From Trichomonas vaginalis G3 (taxonomy: Eukaryota > Parabasalia > Trichomonadida > Trichomonadidae), in the NCBI RefSeq assembly GCF_026262505.1, contig NC_067203.1, forward strand, positions 7,130,001 through 7,194,000: a stretch of 64,000 nt of DNA, read 5' to 3'. Position 1 is the first letter of the stretch, and each line of letters starts with the position of its first letter. The notes under the pieces were generated by a model, which was given only the letters and a program-made list of their open reading frames with translations, did not search any database and had not been told where the DNA came from. This document shows positions 48,488 to 59,110 of this stretch, one piece after another. Made by a program: the position numbers and the translations under genes.

Positions 48488-49000
48488 TTTATAATTTTTG
48501 AGAAGACTTTCAAATTTGAAAATATATTGAAACTATTCATCACCTAGAGAACATGCTAATTATAATTTGTCTAGGATAAAATTAATTTTTTGTTTTTCGG
48601 ATAAAAATGAGAGGATTCTTTATTCAATTGTTTACGAACATTTAGTGATTACAAATACAAATTCTAATTCTTCTTGGAGGCATAATCCTCAATAATTCTT
48701 ATAATTGCTTCAATAAGATGAAGATATGTATTTTGAAAACAAATTAAAATCATTGATATAACTTAATAAAGGATTGTATTGATTCATACAAATGATTAAG
48801 TAATTATTTCATTTGTGCGATAAATTAACATTTATTAACGAGAAAATGTCAGAAAGTGGTAAGTGCACCCTTAAGAAATGTGGAAGAAATTTTTCAATCG
48901 AGGAAGTTCACTATTTTTAAGAAATGTGGAAGAAATTTTTCAATCGAGGAAGTTCACTCTTTGGTATTTTTTCATTTTTTAATTTTTTTAAGGATTCGTC
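48488..49000. other. Intergenic region with element end and duplicated leader
   Basis: Includes the 24-bp element end (48847-48870). Just after it, TTAAGAAATGTGGAAG begins a 48-bp unit present twice in tandem (about 48873 and 48921), and once upstream of the second ankyrin gene (54365), so this is the leader of that gene family. Confidence 0.6.
48847..48870 (-). repeat. Element end, 24 bp, right partner
   Basis: Exact inverse of 39255-39278, directly followed by TTAA (48871-48874). See the finding on the 9.6-kb segment. Confidence 0.75.
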
Positions 49001-51658
49001 ATGTCTTGTGGGTCTTTAGCAATGTATCAAGATTTCATAGGATTTTATGACAGACTTTTTCACATCAAATCGAACGAAGCTGTTGAAGAAATGATTAATT
49101 TAATCTCTTCAATTTTAATCACTAAGTACAAAATGTCTTTTCATGCGCTATTCAAAAGCATTTTCAGAGCAATGCATTCCAACTATCGATCCATCAATGT
49201 CTATGTTCAAATTCTAAACCAAATTTTAACAAAATTTTCATTAAAAAAATCCGAATTTGTTTACCGTTATGATAATTTTTTTGATGAATCCAATATTTTT
49301 AACTTAAAACAAGATATAGTATCCTCGTTCCCTAAAGAAGGTGAAATCGGTTACATGATTATGGATGACCAAATTGATTGTTTCAAAGAATATATTTCCA
49401 ATCATTCATTATCATATTTATTAATGTTTTACACATTTAAATTCTCTCCATTTCAACAATTATCATTACTTGAAGCTTGTTGTTATTTTGGATCTGTTAA
49501 CATTTTCTTTTTCCTCATTTCAAACGCTGAATGTATAATCACTCAAGAATGTCTTCGAAATGCCATTATTGGAGGGAACACTGACATTATAAATGAATGC
49601 ATGAAGAAAAATCAAATAGATAAATATTGCGTGAATTCAAGTCTTATTTCACATAACAATCAATTCTTTGAATACATTCTAGAAAATGTTATGTTTACCT
49701 CTAATTTTAAAGTTGAATCAACATACTGTAGTGACGATGATTACTCTGATCATTTTGATTTTGAAGATTATTTTGATCATGAATGTATCATTGAATCACA
49801 AAATTTAAATGCAGTATTTCTTCTGTACATGAAAGATAAAAATTTAATTTTTCCATGGTGTGCTGCATTTCCTCAGTTACTTGATATCATCAAGAAGGAA
49901 TCTATGAATAATTCTTATCTAGTTTTAAATTTACAATTTCTTCATTATGCAATAGAAAATGCAAGTATTGAAACTGTAAAGTTTGTAATTTCACAAAATG
50001 AAGGTAAAATCCCAGAATACATAAATCTTGATTCACTTCTGTTATATGCAGCAAAAAAAGATAGTAAAGAAATTGCAGAATTTCTTCTTTCTCATGGTGC
50101 AGATAAAGATGCTGACAGTGATGAAGAAACTCCCCTTTATGTAGCATTAATTAATAATAGTTTCGAGACTGCCGAGTTTCTTATCTCAAATGGTGCAAAT
50201 GTCAACATTTGGATAGATGAGAGAACTGCTCTTAATTATGCTTTATACAAAAATGCCAAAGAAATTGCTAAACTTATTGTTTTGCATGGTGCAGATATCA
50301 ACATTATAGATAAATTTGGGGAAACAGCTCTTCATTATGCAGCAGCAAAATATAATGATAAAGAAATTTTGGAATTTCTTATTTCACATGGTGCAGATAT
50401 CAACATTATAGATAAATTTGGGAAAACAGCTCTTCATTATGCAGCAGCAAAATGTAATGATAAAGAAATTTTGGAATTTCTTATTTCACATGGTGCAGAT
50501 ATCAACATTATAGATAAATTTGGGAAAACAGCTCTTCATTATGCAGCAGCAGAATTTAATGATAAAGAAATTTTGGAATTTCTTATTTCACATGGTGCAG
50601 ATATCAACATTCAAGATATAAAAGGGAAAACGGTTCTTCATCATGCAGCAGAAACATATGACAATAAAGAAATGTTTGAATTTCTTATTTCACATGGTGC
50701 AGATATCAACATGAAAGATAAATGTGGGAAAACAGCTCTTCATTGTGCAGTATTCAATCAGAATTCTAAAGCAATGTCTGAAGTTCTTATTTCACATGGT
50801 GCAAAAATTAATGAAAAAGACGAAAATGGAAAAACTCCACTTCATTATGCAGCAGAAACATATGACAATAAAGAAATGTTTGAATTTCTTATTTCACATG
50901 GTGCAGATATCAACATGAAAGATGAATATGGAAAAACTCCACTTCATTATGCAGCAGCAAAATGTAATGATAAAGAAATTTTGGAATTTCTTATTTCACA
51001 TGGTGCAGATATCAACATTATAGATAAATTTGGGAAAACAGCTCTTCATTATGCAGCAGCAGAATTTAATGATAAAGAAATTTTGGAATTTCTTATTTCA
51101 CATGGTGCAGATATCAACATTATAGATAAATTTGGGAAAACAGCTCTTCATTATGCAGCAGCAGAATTTAATGATAAAGAAATTTTGGAATTTCTTATTT
51201 CACATGGTGCAGATATCAACATTATAGATAAATTTGGGAAAACAGCTCTTCATTATGCAGCAGCAAAATGTAATGATAAAGAAATTTTGGAATTTCTTAT
51301 TTCACATGGTGCAGATATCAACATTATAGATAAATATGGGAAAACAGCTCTTCATTGTGCAGTATTCAATCAGAATTCTAAAGCAATGTCTGAAGTTCTT
51401 ATTTCACATGGTGCAAAAATTAATGAAAAAGACGAAAATGGAAAAACTCCACTTCATTATGCAGCAGAATATAATCGTTTAGAAACAGTAATGCTTCTAT
51501 TTATTAATGGTGCAGATATAAATGCAAAAGATAAAAAAGCAAAAACTCCTCTTGATTATGCAATCCAAAGAAAAAGGCATAATGTCATCAACGTCCTTGA
51601 AAGCGTGGCGAATATTGAATATGAATATGAATATGAATATGAAGAATATGAAGAATAA
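49001..51658 (+). CDS. Large ankyrin-repeat protein A, 885 aa
   Basis: Residues 1-290 are an N-terminal domain without clear repeats, of the kind found in trichomonad ankyrin proteins (MSCGSLAMYQDFIGFYDRLF). From about 300 to 860 there are about 16-17 ankyrin repeats of 33 residues; many are nearly identical (DKFGKTALHYAAAKCNDKEI, ILEFLISHGADINI), so unequal exchange has been recent. The tail is Tyr/Glu alternation (EYEYEYEYEEYEE). No membrane segment. A protein-binding scaffold; partner unknown. It is paralogous to the gene at 54457. Confidence 0.92.
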   Translation: MSCGSLAMYQDFIGFYDRLFHIKSNEAVEEMINLISSILITKYKMSFHALFKSIFRAMHSNYRSINVYVQILNQILTKFSLKKSEFVYRYDNFFDESNIFNLKQDIVSSFPKEGEIGYMIMDDQIDCFKEYISNHSLSYLLMFYTFKFSPFQQLSLLEACCYFGSVNIFFFLISNAECIITQECLRNAIIGGNTDIINECMKKNQIDKYCVNSSLISHNNQFFEYILENVMFTSNFKVESTYCSDDDYSDHFDFEDYFDHECIIESQNLNAVFLLYMKDKNLIFPWCAAFPQLLDIIKKESMNNSYLVLNLQFLHYAIENASIETVKFVISQNEGKIPEYINLDSLLLYAAKKDSKEIAEFLLSHGADKDADSDEETPLYVALINNSFETAEFLISNGANVNIWIDERTALNYALYKNAKEIAKLIVLHGADINIIDKFGETALHYAAAKYNDKEILEFLISHGADINIIDKFGKTALHYAAAKCNDKEILEFLISHGADINIIDKFGKTALHYAAAEFNDKEILEFLISHGADINIQDIKGKTVLHHAAETYDNKEMFEFLISHGADINMKDKCGKTALHCAVFNQNSKAMSEVLISHGAKINEKDENGKTPLHYAAETYDNKEMFEFLISHGADINMKDEYGKTPLHYAAAKCNDKEILEFLISHGADINIIDKFGKTALHYAAAEFNDKEILEFLISHGADINIIDKFGKTALHYAAAEFNDKEILEFLISHGADINIIDKFGKTALHYAAAKCNDKEILEFLISHGADINIIDKYGKTALHCAVFNQNSKAMSEVLISHGAKINEKDENGKTPLHYAAEYNRLETVMLLFINGADINAKDKKAKTPLDYAIQRKRHNVINVLESVANIEYEYEYEYEEYEE

Positions 51659-52524
51659 GAAACATTAGAACAAATTGAGGAATGGATGGCCGAATTGTAG
51701 ATTGATAGAAGACAAAGAGAAAAAAATGAACAAGAAAGAAAGGAATATTATAATGAACATACTAAAATTGTAGAGAAATAAAAGAAAAATTTTTAAAATT
51801 TAAGAAATGATTGAAGAAGGCTTCGAGGAATGACTTCAGGAGATGATGTGGGTGAAGAAGGAAGTGTTCCTTTCATGTAGATGTATTCTTTAGGGATTGG
51901 AATCGCTGTGTATGTCTGTATGAGAGGGTCAGAAGGGAGATCTTTCTTCTTGTTTCCATCATTGATCAAATGTAATGATACCTCTGCCGACATTGTTCGT
52001 TAATACTTTCGAAACGGAGTCATCTTTCTGACTATTGTCGAAGAGGAATGTTGTGTTTGAGATTATATACAGTTGGTCTAACTCTGATTACCTGTCGACG
52101 ACACCAAGAATACTGAGGCATTGTTATTTTTTGAATCTTCGCACCTGTTTTCCATATGAAGAAGTCTTGTATTAATTCGTTCTCTGACATCACTGTTCTA
52201 GATATATGATAAACATTTATAACAACAGCACAGGTTTTCATGGTTACCACTACATTTGAAGGTAAACTTCACCATTTCGAGTCTCGAAAAAGGATGCATA
52301 TTTAGAGTATAGATAGAATAGAACACCATAAGCTTAACTTGAGACTCAGGAGTAAAATTTTACAAATTTCAAAGATGAGAGAAGCATTGAAAATTAATTA
52401 CTTTTTCGGAAAGGAATTGATATAAAAGGTGGACTCATTCGTGCTACTGATTAAATTATTATATATTATTTGTGCGAAAAGTTAAAAATAAAAAAAATAA
52501 TTTCTAAATAAAACAAAACATTTA
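51659..52524. other. Region with relic coding pieces
   Basis: Short minus-strand open pieces (51793-51993, 52032-52250) without recognised content; a GGTAACCATGAAAACC phrase near 52237-52252 resembles the GGNHEN part of the broken oxidoreductase at 47.9 kb, so this may be a second, more decayed copy. No functional gene supported. Confidence 0.4.
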
Positions 52525-53935
52525 TTAACGTCTGCCTTTCGCAGGCGATAATGGTGGTGGAAGTGAATTCAGAATCTTTTCAACCTCTTTTGCAGACTCA
52601 TCCTGGTAAAATTTGTTGCAAATCTCAACTAAGCATTTGCAAAGGACTGGAGAATGTTTCATAGCTTCAATAGATATTTGCTGACCAGTTCTTTTTTTGA
52701 GACTTTGATAATCTGAAGCTAATTTAATAATATTAAATTTCAAGGCCAAAACAAGTCCAGAATCGTACGAAAGCATTTTAGTCTTTAAGTCATCACAGAA
52801 TACTTTAAGAATTGATAAATCATCGGACTTTCCATTTAATAATTGTGATAATTTTTGTCTCATCTCTTTATCAAGTGTAGAAATGAACGAATCCTGGAAA
52901 GGAACAATCGATGATGACAAAACTGTAAGTGAATCTTGTCGATTTATCGAATCTGGCAGTCTATCAATTACAGAAACAAAAGTTTGTCTAATTGAAGGAA
53001 TTTCTGTAGAAATATCTGTTGATATCTTTGGATATTTCCTTGCAATGCTTTCTATTTGGCTTTGGAATGATGTTGAAAAAGATTCAACAATATGAAAAGG
53101 TTCCAAAGGTTTTAAGTCATAAGAATTGGATTTTCCTAATGCTATCCTTGATAACATTGTTTGGTAGATCGTATTGACTCTTGAAGCGTAAATTGGCAAA
53201 ATTAAACTTGTATCTTTAATAATTTGAAGAGAATTCGCTTGTCTTTGATTGACATCTTTCAGTTTTTCTTTCGTTGTATCATTCATCCGAATTATTTCTT
53301 TCTGGTATGCTTCGTTCGAGATTTGTTGAAGATTTTCTAAAAAATCAAAAACTGCTGCAGCTGAGCTTGCTTCTGTTACATTAGAAGTTTGAATACTTTT
53401 ATAATATTGATCTGTAGCTACGTTTATGAGGTTATCGCATAAAGGTTTCATTTTTTGCCAAAATATTTCGAAAGCATTGATTCCTTGCAATTATCATTTC
53501 TGGGCAATTAAATACATTTCACAAAGTCTACGAATATCGTTGCTTGATCCTTTAATTTCTGTAACAGGAGTGATTTTTTCAGATTGTCTGACTAAAGCGA
53601 GGAATTTTTGGAGTGTTCGTAAAACTTTGCATATAGTATATGATTTTTGAAGATTTTCTGCGGCTGTTTGTACTCTTTTGAAAGGATTGACGATGGATGA
53701 TGCAATTTGTTCTGTTTCATTTCGAGTTCTTGTAATTTGTGACTTCAAAGCTGTAACTCTATCACGTAAGAATTTGACATCACTTGCATTTTGTAGCAAT
53801 TCGTCACTGTTTGCACAAACAGCTGTTCGAAGTTCTTGATCTAATGCCTGATTGCGAGCTGTAATTGTATCAAGTGCTTCTTGGTAGTTTCCTTGTTCGA
53901 AAACTTTCGTTGCAAATTTAATTGGATCGCTTTAT
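52525..53935 (-). pseudogene. COG5-like Golgi tethering subunit, broken
   Basis: The N-terminal part (about 53935-53500) reads FATKVFEQGNYQEALDTI, then ELLQNASDVKFLRDRV and SSIVNPFKRVQTAAENLQ, in the order typical of COG5, a subunit of the conserved oligomeric Golgi complex that tethers vesicles. The same frame continues to 52525 with a helical region, but two stop codons in a row (TGA TAA, 53496-53491) separate the parts. No in-frame ATG is present at the start (TAA precedes the first codons near 53935). COG5 proteins are usually longer. I infer a decayed host gene; a working copy should exist elsewhere. Confidence 0.75.
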
Positions 53936-54456
53936 CCATATACTTATTTTGATATGTTGTACTGATATATAAGTCATATTAAGCTTTCATTTAACGATTA
54001 TTATAATTAATTCAGTCATACGGATATCTTTAATATTAATAAAATATATCTTTTGATAAACAAGTTTTATTCTTTATATTTAAAGCAAATGACGTTATTG
54101 AAGAAGCTCTGAGCAATCTTGAAGGATCTTCAACTCAAAATTCATCCTTGAAATATGAATATACAAATGTGTTCGGATCAAAAATAGCAATGTTATTCGA
54201 TAAGAGAAAGAATATGATAACATTGAATGTAGATATTGACATGTTCCGTATTTGTAAATTAATTTTTAATGAAAACTAATTTAATGAGTGTCCAATGTGG
54301 CATTTTGTGCATTGTATTCTAAAATATACAAGACATTTTGATAATCATTTTTGGTATTTTTTTCAGAAATGTGGAAGAAATTTTTCAATCGAGGAAGTTC
54401 ACTCTTTGGTATTTTTTTTCATTTTTTCATTTTTCATTTTTCGTTAAGGATTCATC
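53936..54456. other. Intergenic region with one coding-like remnant
   Basis: At about 54085-54279 the plus strand has an open frame without ATG (DVIEEALSNLEGSS ... ITLNVDIDMFRICK), looking like the 3' piece of a lost gene. The rest is AT-rich, and from 54365 it is the shared leader of the ankyrin gene. Confidence 0.45.
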
Positions 54457-57123
54457 ATGTCTTGTGGGTCTTTAGCAATGTATCAAGATTTCATAGGATT
54501 TTATGACAGACTTTTTCACATCAAATCGAACGAAGCTGTTGAAGAAATGATTAATTTAATCTCTTCAATTTTAATCACTAAGTACAAAATGTCTTTTCAT
54601 GCGCTATTCAAAAGCATTTTCAGAGCAATGCATTCCAACTATCGATCCATCAATGTCTATGTTCAAATTCTAAACCAAATTTTAACAAAATTTTCATTAA
54701 AAAAATCCGAATTTGTTTACCGTGATGATGATTTTTTTGATGAATCCAATATTTTTAACTTAAAACAAGATATAGTATCCTCGTTCCCTAAAGAAGGTGA
54801 AATCGGTTACATGATTATGCATGACCAAATTGATTGTTTCAAAGAATATATTTCCAATCATTCATTAGCATATTTATTAATGTTTTGCAGATTTAAATTC
54901 TCTCCATTTCAACAATTATCATTACTTGAAGCTTGTTGTTATTTTGGATCTGTTAACATTTTCTTTTTCCTCATTTCAAACGCCGAATGTATAATCACTC
55001 AAGAATGTCTTAAAGCTTCTATTTTTGGAGGGAACACTGACATTATAAATGAATGCATGAAGAAAAATCAAATAGATAAATATTGCGTGAATTCAAGTCT
55101 TGTTTCACATAACAATCAATTCTTTGAATACATTCTAGAAAATGTTATGTTTACCTCTAATTTTAAAGTTGAATCAACATACTGTAGTGACGATGATTAC
55201 TCTGATAATATTGTATATATAGATCATTTTGATTTTGAAGATTATTTTGATCATGAATGTATCATTGAATCACAAAATTTAAATGCAGTATTACTTTTGT
55301 ACATGAAAGATAAAAATTTAATTTTTCCATGGTGTGCTGCATTTCCTCAGTTACTTGATATCATCAGGAAGGAATCTATGAATGATTATGATCTAGTTTT
55401 AGATTTACAATTTCTTCATTATGCAATAGAAAATGCAAGTATTGAAACTGTAAAGTTTGTAATTTCACAAAATGAAGGTAAAATCCCAGAATACATAAAT
55501 CTTGATTCACTTCTGTTATATGCAGCAGAAAAAGACAGTAAAGAAATTGCAGAATTTCTTCTTTCTCATGGTGCAGATAAAGATGCTGACAGTGATGAAG
55601 TAACTCCCCTTTATGTAGCATTAATTAATAATAGTTTCGAGACTGCCGAGATTCTTATCTCAAATGGTGCAAATGTCAACATTTGGATAGCTGGTAGAAC
55701 TGCTTTTAATTATGCTTTATACAAAAATGCCAAAGAAATCGCTAAACTTATTGTTTTGCATGGTGCAGATATCAATAAAAAAGATAATTATGGAAGCACC
55801 GCTCTTCATTGTGCAGCAGCAGAATTTAATGATAAAGAAATTTTGGAATTTCTTATTTCACATGGTGCAGATATCAATATTAAAGATCAATATGGGAAAA
55901 CAGCTCTTCATTATGCAGCAGCAAAATGTAATGATAAAGAAATTTTGGAATTTCTTATTTCACATGGTGCAGATATCAACATTAAAGATCAATATGGGAA
56001 AACAGCTCTTTATTATGCAGCAGCAAAATGTAATGATAAAGAAATTTTGGAATTTCTTATTTCACATGATGAAGATATCAACATGAAAGATGAATATAAA
56101 AGAATAGTATTTCATCATATCGTACTTTACAATAATAAAGCATCGTTGGAATGTTTTATTTCTCATGTTGGAGATAATAATTCAAAAGATGATTATATAA
56201 GGGAAGCTTTTCATTATGGAATATCTATTGAAATTGCGGAATTTCTCATTTCACAAGGTGCGGATATTAACGCAAGAGATAATTTTGGAAAAACTCTTCT
56301 TCATTATGCAGTAGATCATGATAATCAAGAAATGATGAAATTTTTAATTTTACAAAATGCAGATGTCAATATAAAAGACAACGATGGAATGGCACCTATT
56401 CATTATGCAGATAACAAAGAAACAATAGAATATCTTATTTTGCATGGTGCAGATATTATTTCTGTGAATAATGGGATGTCCGCTCTTCATTGTGCAGCAA
56501 AAAATAATAAAAAAGGATTTATAGAATATCTCATCCTGCATGGGGCAAATGTTAATGTAAAAGACGAAAATGGAAAAACTCCACTTCATTTTGCAGCAGA
56601 ATTTGATCGTTTAGAAACAGCGAAGTTTCTGATTTCTAATGGTGCAGATATAAATGCAAAAGATAAATTTGGAAGAACAGCTTTACACTATGCAGCAACT
56701 CTCTGTATTAATGGTTTAGCATATTATCTTATTTTGCTTGGTGCAAATATTAATGTAAAAGACGAAAATGAAAAAACTCCACTTCATTTAGCAGCTGAGT
56801 TTGATCGTAGGGAAGAAGTAGAGCTTCTATTTTCTTATGGTGCAGAAATAAATGCAAAAGATAAAGAAGCAAAAACCCCTCTTGATTATGCAGTCCAAAG
56901 AAAAGGACATAATGTCATCAACTACCTTGAAGGCGTGGCGAATGGAAAGATCCATGCCTTCAAATTCCTCGTTGACGACTTCTATTTCAATAACGACACC
57001 GAAGAAGACTTCTATTTCAACGACATCGAAGAAGACATCTATTTACATAACCGCGATATCTACTTCCAATACAGCGATACAGACGAGACTGACGAACTAA
57101 CCGAGGAAGAGTCCGATGCCTAA
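54457..57123 (+). CDS. Large ankyrin-repeat protein B, 888 aa
   Basis: Residues 1-400 are nearly identical to protein A (49001), including the leader, so this is a recent tandem duplicate. The difference is an extra short insert near residue 250 (NIVYID) and a more diverse repeat set: about 16 ankyrin repeats, several degenerate (SFISHVGDNNSKDDYIREAF). The tail is long, acidic and aromatic (VDDFYFNNDTEEDFYFN), unlike A. No membrane segment. Protein-binding scaffold; function unknown. Confidence 0.92.
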   Translation: MSCGSLAMYQDFIGFYDRLFHIKSNEAVEEMINLISSILITKYKMSFHALFKSIFRAMHSNYRSINVYVQILNQILTKFSLKKSEFVYRDDDFFDESNIFNLKQDIVSSFPKEGEIGYMIMHDQIDCFKEYISNHSLAYLLMFCRFKFSPFQQLSLLEACCYFGSVNIFFFLISNAECIITQECLKASIFGGNTDIINECMKKNQIDKYCVNSSLVSHNNQFFEYILENVMFTSNFKVESTYCSDDDYSDNIVYIDHFDFEDYFDHECIIESQNLNAVLLLYMKDKNLIFPWCAAFPQLLDIIRKESMNDYDLVLDLQFLHYAIENASIETVKFVISQNEGKIPEYINLDSLLLYAAEKDSKEIAEFLLSHGADKDADSDEVTPLYVALINNSFETAEILISNGANVNIWIAGRTAFNYALYKNAKEIAKLIVLHGADINKKDNYGSTALHCAAAEFNDKEILEFLISHGADINIKDQYGKTALHYAAAKCNDKEILEFLISHGADINIKDQYGKTALYYAAAKCNDKEILEFLISHDEDINMKDEYKRIVFHHIVLYNNKASLECFISHVGDNNSKDDYIREAFHYGISIEIAEFLISQGADINARDNFGKTLLHYAVDHDNQEMMKFLILQNADVNIKDNDGMAPIHYADNKETIEYLILHGADIISVNNGMSALHCAAKNNKKGFIEYLILHGANVNVKDENGKTPLHFAAEFDRLETAKFLISNGADINAKDKFGRTALHYAATLCINGLAYYLILLGANINVKDENEKTPLHLAAEFDRREEVELLFSYGAEINAKDKEAKTPLDYAVQRKGHNVINYLEGVANGKIHAFKFLVDDFYFNNDTEEDFYFNDIEEDIYLHNRDIYFQYSDTDETDELTEEESDA

Positions 57124-58270
57124 AGAGAAGAGATGCATGAGGAACACTTACAAGTACTCAGTTGAGAAATTAATTTTTTAATAAGAATAGGAGCGAGAAC
57201 CCCTGGGAGTTAGCGTCTAGAGCTTCCATGATTAGGTTGTTTAATTTAATTAGATTTAATTTTTTGATTGATTAAATATTGTCTTTTTTAATGATTATGA
57301 GCTATATCTCAATATTTATGTGTACTGTAAGAGGAATAAATTATTCAATACATTCTTAATTCGCAACATTCAAGAAATTGAACATTAAAAATCAAATGGT
57401 CATTAAAAGGAATAATAATTATCATGCTATTTGCAACGCAATGAAGGAGGAAAAATAAGAAACCAATAATTAAGTATTCATGAATAGAATGATTACACAT
57501 GGATAAAAATTGAATGGTTTGAAATTTTTTATGGCAGTCCCAACGGGAACCGCGGTAATTTACCGAGGTTTCCGCACACCGGTTCCTTTTTTTAGGAATT
57601 TTTTAGATTAAAAAATATGCTTTGTAAATCATTTTTTGTAAATCGGCAAAAATTTGGAAATATTCTGACGACAATAAATCTGGGAATAGTATTTTAAATA
57701 CGAGAACAACCTATTTAAAAGTGTTTCGCTCGATTTTGTATAATTTCAAATTTTCGCATATAGCTTTCCGTGAATTACCGTGATTTTACCGCCACATCAA
57801 TAGTTTACGACACTTTTTCCGTAAATTGAGTAGTTTACTGCACTTTTTCCGTAAAATTGAGTTACGGGAATCCGTAAGATTACCGTACCTCACTTCTAGT
57901 TGAAAATAGCATTAGTATATAATAAATAGATATATTATTCATATTTTTGATTTTGAATTACGGAAAAAGTGAGTTCAGAACTTCCAATTATTATTTGATT
58001 AATTATGTTAAAAATACTATAAGGAATTAAAATACATAATGTTGAAATTTGAATTACGGAAAAAGTGAGGGTGAAATTGAAGTGAAAAAGTAAGATATTT
58101 TTTGTTGAAATAATCATAGTTGTACAATTTTGAAACTATATGTAAAGCTATAAATTGAATAAATTCAAAAACAAAAATTGTTTATTCTTATTAATAAATT
58201 TATATTAATCAATATTTGAACAACCCGTAATTAAAATTGAATTCCTCTTAAAATTTAATCCATACGTTAA
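57124..58270. other. Gene-poor region with recurring TTACGG/CCGTAA motifs
   Basis: The motif CACTTTTTCCGTAA (57807, 57842) and its inverse TTACGGAAAAAGTGAG (57959, 58055) occur twice each, so an old element may lie at about 57.8-58.07 kb. A GC-rich patch at 57537-57588 (AACGGGAACCGCGG, then GGTAATTTACC) can form small hairpins. No gene. Confidence 0.45.
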
Positions 58271-58279
58271 TTTTTAATT

Positions 58280-59110
58280 TGCTCGGCGAATGCCGAGCTT
58301 CCCTACTTCTCTTGTCATTCCTTCAAAAACTCTAATCTCATCGCACTTACAAACATCATGATTTGATGTATTGTCGAGAAATCTTAGACTTGGTTGTCAT
58401 TTGATTATAGCATTTGAAAGTCATCTCGAAAATCGATTAACAAGACAATTTCCCAAACATCTACATACAAGTAGATGATGGTAAACCCATTAGAGTTGTT
58501 TTGCTATGATTCCTCCAATCTTATGATGAGAAAAATCATATCAAAACAGCTCTAATCGAACATTCTACACAGCTTAGCATCCAGCTAGTTCCAAGTAATG
58601 CGATTACAACATCAACGGCCAAAGCCTTTCAGAGTCCTTTAATCATTTCTTCTCATCTCAATGTGAAGTGGCCCCAAACGAACTACAAGCTGACGTTACA
58701 ACGCATTACAACCCGGTTAATACGAGCATATACATTAGAGCTGCTTTGTTATGATCTCCCTCATCAATTGATGAGAGATCTCATTATGAAGCAGCTCCAA
58801 TCGAACTAAAAACCTACATACAAATGAGTGAAAACAAACTCATTAGAGTTGTGTTGCTTTGATTTCTCTCATCAGAAGATGAGAGATACCAGAACAAAAC
58901 AACTCTAATCAAACTTTCTACACAACTCAGCACAGTATCAATGCAAAGTAATGTGTCTGTATCGTTAACAAGCAAAGTTGTTTCGGGTCCTTCCATTTTG
59001 GAAGAATTCGGAACAACTTTGCGAATTGATAGTGTAAACCCATATACATGAAAGCGTGCATGCATAAAGACAGGTATTGTCAGCAATGACTACCTGCCCA
59101 GCTATGAGTG
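58280..59110. repeat. Three related hairpin units of about 70 bp plus spacers
   Basis: Inverted repeats at about 58491-58560, 58735-58806 and 58847-58916 share the frame TTAGAG(T/C)TG(T/C)(T/G)TTG at one side and a complementary arm at the other, but differ in bases that pair with each other. The sequence between is also related (CTACACA(G/A)CT(T/C)AGCA, AAGTAATG). Another stem (GCAAAGTTGTTTCGG with a mate) lies at 58972-59022. Composition is less AT-rich than the flanks. It may be an RNA-coding or repeat region; no protein frame. Confidence 0.65.
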
